Assembly: GCA_030699455.1 (NCBI GenBank)
Contig: JAUYMN010000007.1
Location: 1 to 39,544, forward strand
Direction: 5' to 3'
DNA length: 39,544 nt
DNA from: Nanobdellota archaeon
GTDB lineage: Archaea > Nanobdellota > Nanobdellia > SCGC-AAA011-G17 > UBA489
Below, piece after piece: positions 24,159-31,247 of this stretch (position 1 is the first letter of the stretch; each line of letters opens with the position of its first letter). The position numbers and the translations under genes are program-made. A model generated the notes under the pieces. It saw only the letters and a program-made list of their open reading frames with translations. It made no database searches and had not been told where the DNA came from.

Positions 24159-24923
24159 TCATTCAAAATAGTGTCGGAAAAAATCTAAAGTTTTATTGTA
24201 TACTTTGATTCTAGGCGAATTATCTTTTGGATCTTCCAAAGATCTGAAACTATGTCCTGTTTTATTTAGAACAAATAATTGATTTAAATGTTGGATTTTT
24301 TTCTCCACGGCTAGTGATGTCTTTAATGGAATAAATGGATCTTGTTCAGAATGACATATCAATATTGGACAATCAACATTTTCTAATTCAGTCAATACAT
24401 CAAAATCTAAGCTATCCAAAACTTCTGCGGAAACCGGTTTCCCAAATTTGGTTAATGTGCCTACGCAAGATTTTTCATAATCCCCATTTTGTTTATATCT
24501 GTCCAACACATCTACTCGTGGATTAAATGCAGGTGCCCATAAAGCTAAACCAACAATCTTTGATTTTATTTCTGGATTTCTTGAATAATTTAATATTGCA
24601 TATGTTGCGCCCAAACTAAAACCAACAATACCTATTTGTTCTATGCCTTGAGTATGAAAGAAATCTAACGCTTGATATGTGTCTTCTACCCAAGTTTGTA
24701 CTGTTACTCTTTCTAAATCTTTTCTATTTCCTCCCAATCCAGTTAGATTAAATCTTAATGTAGAAAATCCTTGCTTGTGAAGCAAGGGAATATAATCTCG
24801 AAACAATCCATAAGATTCATCCATATCTCCAAAAAATCCATTATATAATAATATTCCTTTTTTTGAAAATTGTGAATTCATCAATCCAGCACAATTTCCA
24901 AAATGTACATTTTTTTCTTTCAT
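24159..24923 (-). CDS. Alpha/beta hydrolase
   Basis: A 254-residue serine hydrolase of the alpha/beta fold. The nucleophile elbow is GFSLGA with Ser103, the acid is likely Asp195 in CHSEQDPFIP, and the base is His224 in NKTGHSF. An early GFFGDMDESYG turn (about 29-39) and LTGLGG near 60-65 match the oxyanion region of small esterase/acyl-hydrolase families. Substrate is unknown; no signal peptide is present, so it acts in the cytosol. To its right lies a boundary element (24994-25053). The bases before that element (AGTCCCTGAAAAT) should match the start of this gene's unit, but no such start was found on the left. Confidence 0.88.
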   Translation of the reverse strand: MKEKNVHFGNCAGLMNSQFSKKGILLYNGFFGDMDESYGLFRDYIPLLHKQGFSTLRFNLTGLGGNRKDLERVTVQTWVEDTYQALDFFHTQGIEQIGIVGFSLGATYAILNYSRNPEIKSKIVGLALWAPAFNPRVDVLDRYKQNGDYEKSCVGTLTKFGKPVSAEVLDSLDFDVLTELENVDCPILICHSEQDPFIPLKTSLAVEKKIQHLNQLFVLNKTGHSFRSLEDPKDNSPRIKVYNKTLDFFRHYFE

Positions 24924-24993
24924 AAACTATGAGATAGACATAAGTAATTAAAACTTTTGCCCATTTTAACGTCTTAGTCCCTGAAAATTATAG

Positions 24994-25053
24994 TGTATAA
25001 TTGTTGTTATGCTGGGGGGAGGGAGTGATAGCGACGAAAGCGCAACGTCTCAT
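24994..25053 (+). repeat. Boundary element between hydrolase and DUF3850 unit
   Basis: TGTATAATTGTTGTTATGCTG is a copy of the conserved box, followed by GAGTGATAGCGACGAAAGCGCAACGTCT. Unlike the other copies it ends CAT|TT instead of GAG|TT, and it is shorter at its right end, so it may have lost a few bases. Confidence 0.6.
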
Positions 25054-25055
25054 TT

Positions 25056-25073
25056 AACATTTGTAATTGTGCC
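25056..25073 (+). repeat. Left inverted arm of the DUF3850 unit
   Basis: AACATTTGTAATTGTGCC, perfectly complementary over 18 bases to GGCACAATTACAAATGTT at 25376-25393. The pair encloses exactly one gene with its promoter; the left arm lies three bases after the stop codon. Confidence 0.8.
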
Positions 25074-25076
25074 GTC

Positions 25077-25337
25077 CTACTTGAAAGCTATGATTTGATA
25101 ACCATATTTTTCAACATCTTCTTTTGACCAGAATGTAAAATTTTTAGTTTTGCCAACATAAGTAACTTCTTTTTCAATTTCTCTTCCAGTGTATTCTTTG
25201 GTTTCTGGGTTCCATTCTTGCAAAACTAAAATATCTTCTTCGTTGCATTCCCAATCGGCAAGACGAAGCTCATATGTTTTTTTACCATCAAGTATTTTTT
25301 GAAAATATTCTGGCCAAACTTTTTTTGTGTGTCTCAT
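25077..25337 (-). CDS. DUF3850 / ASCH-like small protein
   Basis: An 86-residue protein, HTKKVWPEYFQKILDGKKTY then ELRLADWECNEEDILVLQEW...TGREIEKEVTYVG. The H-x-K-x-W-P-E-Y-F, GKKTYELR and TGR signatures are those of DUF3850, a branch of the PUA/ASCH-like fold thought to bind RNA or modified bases. The start is taken at the Met before RHTKK because TTTATAAAG (about 25361-25369) lies 25-30 nt upstream; a longer frame to 25382 would run through this TATA box. It is the only gene in a 408-bp cassette-like unit. Confidence 0.78.
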   Translation of the reverse strand: MRHTKKVWPEYFQKILDGKKTYELRLADWECNEEDILVLQEWNPETKEYTGREIEKEVTYVGKTKNFTFWSKEDVEKYGYQIIAFK

Positions 25338-25375
25338 AAAAATATGGTTATCTCTTAACTTTATAAAATTTGCTA

Positions 25376-25461
25376 GGCACAATTACAAATGTTGTATAAT
25401 CTGCTGTTCTGCGTGGTTTTCCGAAGGAAAAAGTGCAACATCCCGAAGGGAAATTTCAGAG
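25376..25461 (+). repeat. Boundary element with inverted arm, right of the DUF3850 unit
   Basis: Opens with the right arm (25376-25393), then GTATAATCTGCTGTTCTGCG (box copy). Two hairpins with GAA loops follow: TTTTCC-GAA-GGAAAA (25417-25431) and TCCC-GAA-GGGA (25441-25451). It ends AAATTTCAGAG|TT at 25461/25462, the same ending as the elements on both sides of recQ. Confidence 0.75.
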
Positions 25462-25476
25462 TTATTTTTTAGCCCC
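25462..25476 (+). repeat. Left inverted arm of the small membrane protein unit
   Basis: TTATTTTTTAGCCCC directly after GAG|TT, complementary over 15 bases to GGGGCTAAAAAATAA at 25768-25782. Here the arm contains the stop codon and last codons of the gene, so the coding sequence has taken over part of the arm. Confidence 0.8.
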
Positions 25477-25722
25477 GTACTTCAACCATAATTTTTTGAA
25501 AAAAGGCAAAGATAATGTTGAGAGAACAAAGCCAGTTGTAGGAACAATAGAGTTGATAAATGGTTTCGGCAATTGAGCCATATAGAAAAATAATACAATT
25601 ACTGCATAAGTTAGAATTGCAATAATTATTTTTCTTGACCAGCTTGTTTCCCAAGCTTTGTCTAATTCAACTTTCTTATTCCTTTGCTCAATTGCGTTAA
25701 GCCTTTTTTCAAAATCACTCAT
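25462..25722 (-). CDS. Small two-helix membrane protein
   Basis: An 86-residue protein. An N-terminal charged helix (SDFEKRLNAIEQRNKKVELD) is followed by KAWETSWSRK and two membrane segments (IIIAILTYAVIVLFFYM and FINSIVPTTGFVLSTLSLPF), ending FKKLWLKYGAKK. The sequence style is that of a widespread small membrane family with the KAWETS motif, which I recall from many CPR bacteria; function is unknown. The TATA-like CTTAATAAAC lies about 27 nt upstream. It is the only gene in the unit 25462-25875. The family link to bacteria, if confirmed, would support transfer between domains. Confidence 0.72.
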   Translation of the reverse strand: MSDFEKRLNAIEQRNKKVELDKAWETSWSRKIIIAILTYAVIVLFFYMAQLPKPFINSIVPTTGFVLSTLSLPFFKKLWLKYGAKK

Positions 25723-25767
25723 AATGAAATTAGATTGGAGATTAAAGTTTATTAAGTTTTCTTTCTA

Positions 25768-25875
25768 GGGGCTAAAAAATAATTGAATATAATCGCTGTT
25801 ATGTCTGGGTGAGCGAATGCGAAAGTCTGCAAGACGACCCCGAGGATTTTTTCTCGTAGAGAAAAAACCGCAGAG
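25768..25875 (+). repeat. Boundary element with inverted arm, right of the membrane-protein unit
   Basis: Right arm GGGGCTAAAAAATAA (25768-25782), then ATATAATCGCTGTTATGTC (box), GTGAGCGAATGCGAAAG and TCTGCAAGACGAC (shared with 3395-3502). A hairpin TTTTTTCTC-GTA-GAGAAAAAA follows, and it ends CGCAGAG|TT at 25875/25876. Confidence 0.75.
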
Positions 25876-26030
25876 TTGTGAGAAGGCACTTTTATTAATT
25901 TTAAAGATGGCACTTCAGGACGGCGGGACGCTGTCTTATTTTATTAGAGATGTGTGCGTCCTCTTTGCTTCTTTATTTCTAAGAAAGAAGAGCGCTCAGA
26001 ATTTTGCTTCTTTTTCCAAAAGAAGATTTT

Positions 26031-26696
26031 TTATAATATGTTTATTATTTCTCCAATCTTGTTTTTTAAAGAATAAAGTTGAGGCGGTCTGTGTGGTGCA
26101 TCTTTTTTGATTGATTCTTTTTTTAAAATTCCTAAAGATAAAATCTTTTTCCTGAAATTTCTTTTATCAATCTTTTTTTCAAAAACAATTTCATAAATTT
26201 TCTGTAATTCTCCCAGTGAAAATTTTTTAGGAAGCAAAGAAAAAGCTATTGTTGTATACTCAAATTTCCACTTTAATCTTTTTATGGCATATTCCAAAAT
26301 TTCTTTATGGTCAAAAGCAAGAAGAGGAATTTTTGAAACAGAAAACAATTTTGCTTCTGAAACATCTGTTGACGCTTTTAGTTTTACTTTTTCTGAATTT
26401 ATTAAAGCAAAATAGGAAATAGTTATAACTCTTCCTCTTGGGTCTCTTTTTGGATTTCCAAAAGAATAAAGTTGCTCAAGATAAACATTTTTTACACCTG
26501 TTTCTTCGAATAATTCTCTTTTTGCAGAATCTTCCAAAGATTCATCAATTCTGACAAATCCACCAGGCAAGGCCCATTTATCCTTAAATGGTTCAACATT
26601 TCTTTTAACCAACAAAACTTTAAGAGAATTTTCTTTAATTGTAAAAATAACTAAATCTGTTGTTACAGAGGGCTGTTCAAAATCGCTTAGTTTCAT
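26031..26696 (-). CDS. NrtR-like Nudix protein with C-terminal winged helix
   Basis: A 221-residue protein. Residues 1-140 are a Nudix domain with an intact Nudix box (GFVRIDESLED...RELFEETGV, near 47-69). Residues 150-221 form a winged-helix-like tail (FSLGELQKIYEIVFEKKIDK, FRKKILSLGILKK). This is the build of NrtR, which regulates NAD synthesis and senses ADP-ribose-type ligands; in NrtR proteins the Nudix domain is often catalytically dead, but here the box residues are present. It follows nadM in the same direction, which supports the NAD link. TAGTGTATAAAATACAAC overlaps its own start codon and resembles half of the palindrome before the operon. The stretch 25876-26030 downstream of it holds no gene. 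Confidence 0.85.
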   Translation of the reverse strand: MKLSDFEQPSVTTDLVIFTIKENSLKVLLVKRNVEPFKDKWALPGGFVRIDESLEDSAKRELFEETGVKNVYLEQLYSFGNPKRDPRGRVITISYFALINSEKVKLKASTDVSEAKLFSVSKIPLLAFDHKEILEYAIKRLKWKFEYTTIAFSLLPKKFSLGELQKIYEIVFEKKIDKRNFRKKILSLGILKKESIKKDAPHRPPQLYSLKNKIGEIINIL

Positions 26697-26720
26697 AGTG
26701 TATAAAATACAACAATAATA

Positions 26721-27209
26721 TTAAAACCTTTCTTTTATGATTTTAAAAACTTCTTTGGGAACAAGCGTCTTAACTTCCTCAAATTTTTTCTCATAAATTA
26801 ATTTTTTAATATCTGTCCCAGAAATATCATCATACCTTTTAACTTTATTAATTTTTACCTTAACTCTTTCCCAAGGGACGCTATAATCTCTTCCTGAATA
26901 AATTTTTGTTGGAAGTTCTCCAACAATAGATAAAACACAACTAGAAAGAACAACATCCCATTGAGCGTTTTTTGAATATGGAGAATCTAAATCTATATTT
27001 GCTCCAACAAGAAGTTTTTTATTTTTCCCATAAATCTTTTTAATCATTTCTTTCCTTTCATCTAATGAAAAAGGGTTTTTCTTATCCTTTTTCCCAACAG
27101 AACCAATAAGGATAACTCCAGCATCACATTCTTTTAACATTTTATCAACTAAAAACTTATGCCCATTATGAAATGGTTGAAACCTTCCATGAACTAAACC
27201 AACTTTCAT
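26721..27209 (-). CDS. Nicotinamide-nucleotide adenylyltransferase (NadM type)
   Basis: A 162-residue archaeal-type NMN adenylyltransferase. GLVHGRFQPFHNGHKFLV (about 4-21) holds the H-x-G-H nucleotide-binding motif, and YDDISGTDIKKLI near 135-147 is the ISGTxIR-like motif that contacts ATP phosphates (Lys in place of Arg at one site). It joins NMN and ATP to NAD, or the nicotinate form. The ribosome site TGAGGTGA lies seven bases before ATG. The next gene on the same strand is an NrtR-like regulator, so enzyme and regulator are paired. A related cytidylyltransferase activity cannot be fully excluded. Confidence 0.88.
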   Translation of the reverse strand: MKVGLVHGRFQPFHNGHKFLVDKMLKECDAGVILIGSVGKKDKKNPFSLDERKEMIKKIYGKNKKLLVGANIDLDSPYSKNAQWDVVLSSCVLSIVGELPTKIYSGRDYSVPWERVKVKINKVKRYDDISGTDIKKLIYEKKFEEVKTLVPKEVFKIIKERF

Positions 27210-27258
27210 TTTTTCACCTCAAATAAGATAGAGAAAGCTAATTTAAAATCTTTGTGTT

Positions 27259-27588
27259 TTATCTGTGAGTAAATCGTATTGTTCTGTAAATTTGGCTTCT
27301 ATCGGTTTTAACTTTCATCTCTAAAGTTGGATTATCCTTAGATAACTCTTTAACTATTTCTAAATCCTGAATATTTGTCACCCTTAAATTTTCAATCTCT
27401 GTGTCTATACCTGCAGAACTTCTATAAATAACTGACTTATTATTACCTACTTCGCACTCAAATAAATAAACATCTCTACTTCCATCAAGATTATTATTTG
27501 AAATAGAACCAGGTCTATCTCCTGGATTTAAATTTCCTGCTTCAATCCATCCTTTTTTATTTGCATAAATTTCTAAGGTCAAACTCAT
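27259..27588 (-). CDS. Hypothetical beta-rich protein
   Basis: A 109-residue protein with no recognised family. It appears beta-rich, with alternating short strands (LTLEIYANKKGWIEAGNL, RDVYLFECEVGNNKSVIYRS, LEMKVKTDRSQIYRTIRF) and no membrane or signal segment. It lies in the same direction as, and 18 bp after, the radical SAM gene and 49 bp before nadM, so it is likely part of that operon. Function cannot be inferred beyond the context. Confidence 0.6.
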   Translation of the reverse strand: MSLTLEIYANKKGWIEAGNLNPGDRPGSISNNNLDGSRDVYLFECEVGNNKSVIYRSSAGIDTEIENLRVTNIQDLEIVKELSKDNPTLEMKVKTDRSQIYRTIRFTHR

Positions 27589-27606
27589 TTTTCATATTAA
27601 AAACAG

Positions 27607-28668
27607 CTATCTCTTTATTCCTTCAATTTTTATTATGTCTTCTCTTGTTTTAAGGGTGCTACCACCTAAAAGAGCATTACCACAAGTAACTAATCCATCT
27701 TCTTCATCAATAGATGGAACGAAAACCAAAACATCAAATCCCTCTCGCTTTAAATCTTCTTCAGGTTTTTTATAAGGTTTCCAAGAGTCATAACCTCCAA
27801 GAGTTACAATTCCATTTTCACGACAGGCATTATTATTATGAATTGGAGTTATTTTTGCCATAAACTTATCTCTATCAAATAAGGAGGCAACTTTCCCAGC
27901 ATCAATTTCAAAATTAGTGGAATAAGCAAAATTCAAACAATATTTCCTACTTACAGGTTCAGGCAATCCTTCGGCAATTTTTGCAAAATCCTCTAAGTAT
28001 AGCTGTTGGTCTCCAAACATCTGGGTTCTTTGTTCTTCATTAGTGGAGTTTATACTAAATTGTAGTCCTGCCTGTCCATTATATACTTCGTTTTTAATTC
28101 CGCACCATTCTTGAATTCTTTCTTCTAATTTTCTGAATTTTCTTGGTAAAGAAGTTGTTAAAACAGGATGCAATACTTCTATTCTCAAACCAGCATCTTC
28201 TTGAATTTGTCTCTTATTTCCATGAAGCCATCTTGAAAATTCAAAAACATTCTCGTTAAATATTGGATCTCCCATTCTTGCATAATGGAGATTTAGTCTT
28301 TCCGTATATTTAACTTCTGGAAATAAACTAAGAGCATTATAAAGTTGGTCTTGTAAATCTCCAAATGTGGCATTTCCTCTAAAATCTACATTTGGAACAT
28401 CACAAAAAGTGCATTTCATAGGGCACCCATATTGCGTGCTTACAGTAACAACCCACTTTTCACTTAAAGGCATACAATGAGTATTTGGAACGCCTTCAAT
28501 CTCTTTTGTATACCCTAAAAAATCAGCTTTAACATTATATCTTTTTCCATAATCTCCAATAGACAATGTTTCTAATTGCCCTTTTGCATAATTTCCTGTA
28601 AAGAGATAACCTGTCGGTATCGGAAACCTTTGGGCTATTCCTTTTTCTGTTGTTTGTTCTAGTTCCAT
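27607..28668 (-). CDS. Radical SAM protein, RlmN-like
   Basis: A 353-residue radical SAM enzyme. The cluster motif is STQYGCPMKCTFCDVP with Cys at about 81, 85 and 88 (CxxxCxxC). The context GCPMKCTFCD...GDLQDQL, followed by YARMGDPIFN and LQFSINSTNEEQR, parallels RlmN (GC...CTFC, GMGEP, LAISLHA), so an RlmN-like fold is likely. The N-terminal helical domain of RlmN is short here and the second RlmN cysteine is not evident, so methylation of rRNA A2503 is not assured. It heads a likely operon with an unknown gene, nadM and an NrtR-like gene; a TATA box and an overlapping palindrome lie just upstream. Confidence 0.82.
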   Translation of the reverse strand: MELEQTTEKGIAQRFPIPTGYLFTGNYAKGQLETLSIGDYGKRYNVKADFLGYTKEIEGVPNTHCMPLSEKWVVTVSTQYGCPMKCTFCDVPNVDFRGNATFGDLQDQLYNALSLFPEVKYTERLNLHYARMGDPIFNENVFEFSRWLHGNKRQIQEDAGLRIEVLHPVLTTSLPRKFRKLEERIQEWCGIKNEVYNGQAGLQFSINSTNEEQRTQMFGDQQLYLEDFAKIAEGLPEPVSRKYCLNFAYSTNFEIDAGKVASLFDRDKFMAKITPIHNNNACRENGIVTLGGYDSWKPYKKPEEDLKREGFDVLVFVPSIDEEDGLVTCGNALLGGSTLKTREDIIKIEGIKR

Positions 28669-28673
28669 GCTAT

Positions 28674-28692
28674 TAGTGTATAATATACACTA
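28674..28692. promoter_or_regulatory. Palindromic operator overlapping the operon promoter
   Basis: TAGTGTATA-A-TATACACTA, a perfect palindrome with nine-base arms, ending six bases before the start codon of the radical SAM gene and overlapping the TATA sequence (TTTATATAG, minus strand, about 28690-28698). Its position would block transcription when bound. A related but imperfect sequence (TAGTGTATAAAATACAAC) covers the start of the NrtR-like gene. A repressor of this operon, most simply the NrtR-like protein itself, is inferred. Confidence 0.6.
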
Positions 28693-28771
28693 TATAAACA
28701 TTTCTGTTTTTAATTATATAACTACGAAGCAGACTAATTGTCTGTAGGACTGAGGAGCCCCATATTAATCC

Positions 28772-28786
28772 AAAAACGAAGTTTTT
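28772..28786. repeat. Hairpin AAAAAC-GAA-GTTTTT
   Basis: A perfect six-pair hairpin with a GAA loop in the gap between the NAD-linked operon and the recombinase fragment; one of the recurring GAA-loop hairpins. A second hairpin CAGAC-TAATT-GTCTG lies near 28731-28745. Nothing else is identifiable in 28700-28840. Confidence 0.5.
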
Positions 28787-28840
28787 GCTATCTGTTTTTC
28801 TGAAAGAAAAACCAAGCACACATCTCCAAATTAATGAAGG

Positions 28841-29065
28841 GTGGTCGGAGGTTTTGAAAAAAATAAGTCTTTGTCCAAGGTATTAAGCAAAAATAAGATA
28901 AAAGAAATAATTAACGTAACCAAGAATATTAAACATAGGTGGATAATAAAGTTTCTGTATTCAACTGGAATCAGACTTCAGGAGTTAATTAATCTTAAGA
29001 GAGAAAATATTGATTTTGACATGAACGTATTATTCTATGCTCTCCAGACATCTGTTAATTTATGA
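28841..29065 (+). pseudogene. Tyrosine recombinase (XerA/integrase family) fragment
   Basis: A 74-codon frame from GTG reads LSKVLSKNKIKEIINVTKNI, KHRWIIKFLYSTGIRLQELI, NLKRENIDFDMN and soon loses similarity. This is the start of the catalytic domain of a tyrosine recombinase: KHR...LYSTGIRLQEL is box I with the catalytic Arg (R45 by this count). The N-terminal core-binding domain, the HxxR box and the Tyr nucleophile are all missing, so the protein cannot be active. The closest style is archaeal XerA-like enzymes. Integron integrases belong to the same superfamily; this fragment lacks the region that would tell them apart. The following 29066-29243 is AT-rich and empty. Confidence 0.75.
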
Positions 29066-29243
29066 ATTAGCTTTATGCAGACCTAAAAAACCCACATAAT
29101 CCACCGTATGCTTCTAAATCAAAATAAATCTTAAGATAGTCTAAAATGCTCATTCTAAACCTTTTTAAACGGCAAATTAGGCATTATCGACATGGATATA
29201 GTTAGAGACTCAAGCTAAGCAGGTTTTTATAGTTGTTTTCTAA

Positions 29244-30254
29244 GTGATTTTTATGAAAAATGCTAATGATGTTGGAAGGAAGAATGTAATGAGGGATAAA
29301 AACACGCCCGATCCGAAAGGATTTAATGAAGTGCATGGGTATGATTTTAACAAAGGCGTAGATTATGACAAAATAATGAATCAGATGGGAAGCACTGGAT
29401 TTCAGGCAACTCATTTGGACAAGGCTATAAAATTAATAAGAAAAATGAGAAGGGAAAAGTGTACAATCTATCTCGGATATACTTCAAATATGGTCAGTTC
29501 TGGATTAAGAGATGTTTTTAGATATTTGGTAGAACATAAACTTGTAGATGTAGTAGTAACCACTGGTGGTGGTGTTGAGGAGGACATAATAAAATGCATC
29601 AAGCCATTTTTAATTGGAGATTTTAATTCTTCAGGAAAAAAATTAAGAGAGAAAGGAATTAACAGGGCTGGAAATATTTTCATCCCAAACTCAAGATATT
29701 GCGAATTTGAAGATTTTATAAAACCAATATTAAAAAGCATGGCGGAAGAACAGGAAAAAAATAATGAAATCATTTCTGTCAGAAAGTTTATTCATAGGTT
29801 GGGCAGGGAAATTGATAACAAAGATTCAATAGCATACTGGGCTCAAAGGAATAACATCCCAATATATTGCCCGGCAATTACAGATGGATCAATTGGGGAT
29901 ATGCTGTACTTTTTTAGTTATAATTATCCAAATTTTAAGATAGATTGTGTTCAGGATATAAGGGAATTAAATGACATCACAATAACTGCAAAAAAAACCG
30001 GCTTGATTATCCTTGGTGCTGGAACTGTTAAGCATCATATACTAAACTCAAATATGATGAGAAATGGAGCTGATTATGCAGTTTATATTAACAATTCGCA
30101 GGAATTTGATGGGAGTGATTCAGGTGCAAGACCAGATGAAGCTGTTTCTTGGGGAAAAATAAGACCGGATTCGGAAGCTATTAAAATATTTGGAGATGCT
30201 ACAATACTATTCCCGCTGATAGTCGCCCAGACTTTTGCAAAAAATGTCAATTGA
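29244..30254 (+). CDS. dys: Deoxyhypusine synthase
   Basis: A 336-residue enzyme that transfers an aminobutyl group from spermidine to a lysine of aIF5A, the first step of hypusine formation; it is archaeal/eukaryotic in distribution. The catalytic Lys is K263 in LGAGTVKHHI. The NAD-binding and substrate segments TTGGGVEEDIIK (106-117), CPAITDGSIGDML (209-221), and YINNSQEFDGSDSGARPDEA (281-300) are all intact. Length matches the family. Either of two Met codons (residues 1 or 4) may be the start. The end overlaps the following methyltransferase gene by 11 bases, so the two are likely co-transcribed. Confidence 0.96.
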   Translation: MIFMKNANDVGRKNVMRDKNTPDPKGFNEVHGYDFNKGVDYDKIMNQMGSTGFQATHLDKAIKLIRKMRREKCTIYLGYTSNMVSSGLRDVFRYLVEHKLVDVVVTTGGGVEEDIIKCIKPFLIGDFNSSGKKLREKGINRAGNIFIPNSRYCEFEDFIKPILKSMAEEQEKNNEIISVRKFIHRLGREIDNKDSIAYWAQRNNIPIYCPAITDGSIGDMLYFFSYNYPNFKIDCVQDIRELNDITITAKKTGLIILGAGTVKHHILNSNMMRNGADYAVYINNSQEFDGSDSGARPDEAVSWGKIRPDSEAIKIFGDATILFPLIVAQTFAKNVN

Positions 30255-30786
30255 ATCTATTAAAGAAAAGATAGAAGAACTTGAAGGATTTAGGACAGAC
30301 TGGAATATTGACAGGGAGTCAATCGAGTGCATAATTGAAACAGTAAGGTATATGGATAATATTAGAGTTTTAGAGATTGGGACGTTTAATGGATACTCTG
30401 CATTATGGTTTAGCATGGTTGCAAATGAAGTTGTCACCTTGGAAATTGAAAAAGACAGGTATGAGGAATCTACAAAGAACCTCGAGTGCGCTGGAAATGT
30501 TGAAGTGTTATATGGGAATGCTGTGGAGACAATGTACAAACTAAAAGAAGATGGCAGAAAATTTAATGTTGTGCTAATTGATGGAAATAAATCGCAGTAC
30601 ATGGATTATTTAGATTTGGCTATGAATCTTCTGGATGAAAATTTTATAATATTTGTTGACAATACCATATCACATATAGACAAGCTGGGTAATTTCTTTG
30701 AATATTTAACAGAGCATACAAGCCTGGAATGGAAGGAAACAAATCTTGGTGAAGGCTTAATTGTTATTAAAAAGAAAAATTTATAA
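30244..30786 (+). CDS. SAM-dependent O-methyltransferase (class I)
   Basis: A 180-residue class I methyltransferase of the catechol-O-methyltransferase-like type (Methyltransf_24/3). Motif I is VLEIGTFNGYSALWF, followed by VVTLEIEKDRYEES (motif II acid), GNAVETM, and VVLIDGNKSQYMDYLDLAMN with the Asp/Asn metal or acceptor site. ATG 30244 is preferred over the upstream TTG. It overlaps the end of dys, which suggests co-expression, but a functional link with hypusine formation is unproven. The acceptor molecule is unknown. Confidence 0.85.
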   Translation: MSIESIKEKIEELEGFRTDWNIDRESIECIIETVRYMDNIRVLEIGTFNGYSALWFSMVANEVVTLEIEKDRYEESTKNLECAGNVEVLYGNAVETMYKLKEDGRKFNVVLIDGNKSQYMDYLDLAMNLLDENFIIFVDNTISHIDKLGNFFEYLTEHTSLEWKETNLGEGLIVIKKKNL

Positions 30787-30808
30787 TCAGGTGTTATTAC
30801 ATATTTGT

Positions 30809-31021
30809 ATGTGGAATAAATTAAAGAAGATGGAGAGGTGGCAGCAGATTCTCGTTTCTTTGATTATAGGAATTGCTGTTGTTTCTTTCTGGCGTGGTTT
30901 ATGGGGCTTATTTGATGTTTATGTTTCTCCTAGCAATCCCCTTATCAGGTTTTGGTTTTTGTTCTTGGCAGGATTTGTTGTGCTCGTAGGAACTCATCAT
31001 GCAGTTAAGGAATTTGGTTAG
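30809..31021 (+). CDS. Small two-helix membrane protein
   Basis: A 70-residue protein. A short basic N-terminus (WNKLKKMERWQQ) precedes two membrane helices (ILVSLIIGIAVVSFWRGLWGL and LIRFWFLFLAGFVVLVGTHH). The WRGLWGLFDVYV...PSNPL motif between them is typical of a small archaeal membrane family without assigned function. A TATA-like TTTATAATC lies about 28 nt before ATG 30809, supporting this start. It is a separate transcript from the methyltransferase that ends 22 bp upstream. The following gap 31022-31247 holds only AT-rich DNA with repeated GGCAA/TTGCC words. Confidence 0.68.
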   Translation: MWNKLKKMERWQQILVSLIIGIAVVSFWRGLWGLFDVYVSPSNPLIRFWFLFLAGFVVLVGTHHAVKEFG

Positions 31022-31247
31022 CTTAACCACTGCACGGCAATCTGCATTTTTTTGGCAACAATCTTCTGGCAATGAGAATTATGGCAATTTAGATATTGTG
31101 CAATAATCTGATTTTTTATTCATTGCCAAAAATAAAAAAGTTTAGCATGGCAGAATTTTAGCATATTTAAAATATATTTACCAATCATTCTTATAGTTTT
31201 TAAATACGCTAAGTAAAGCTTATATTTAATGAGTTTTTTTAAATTCT

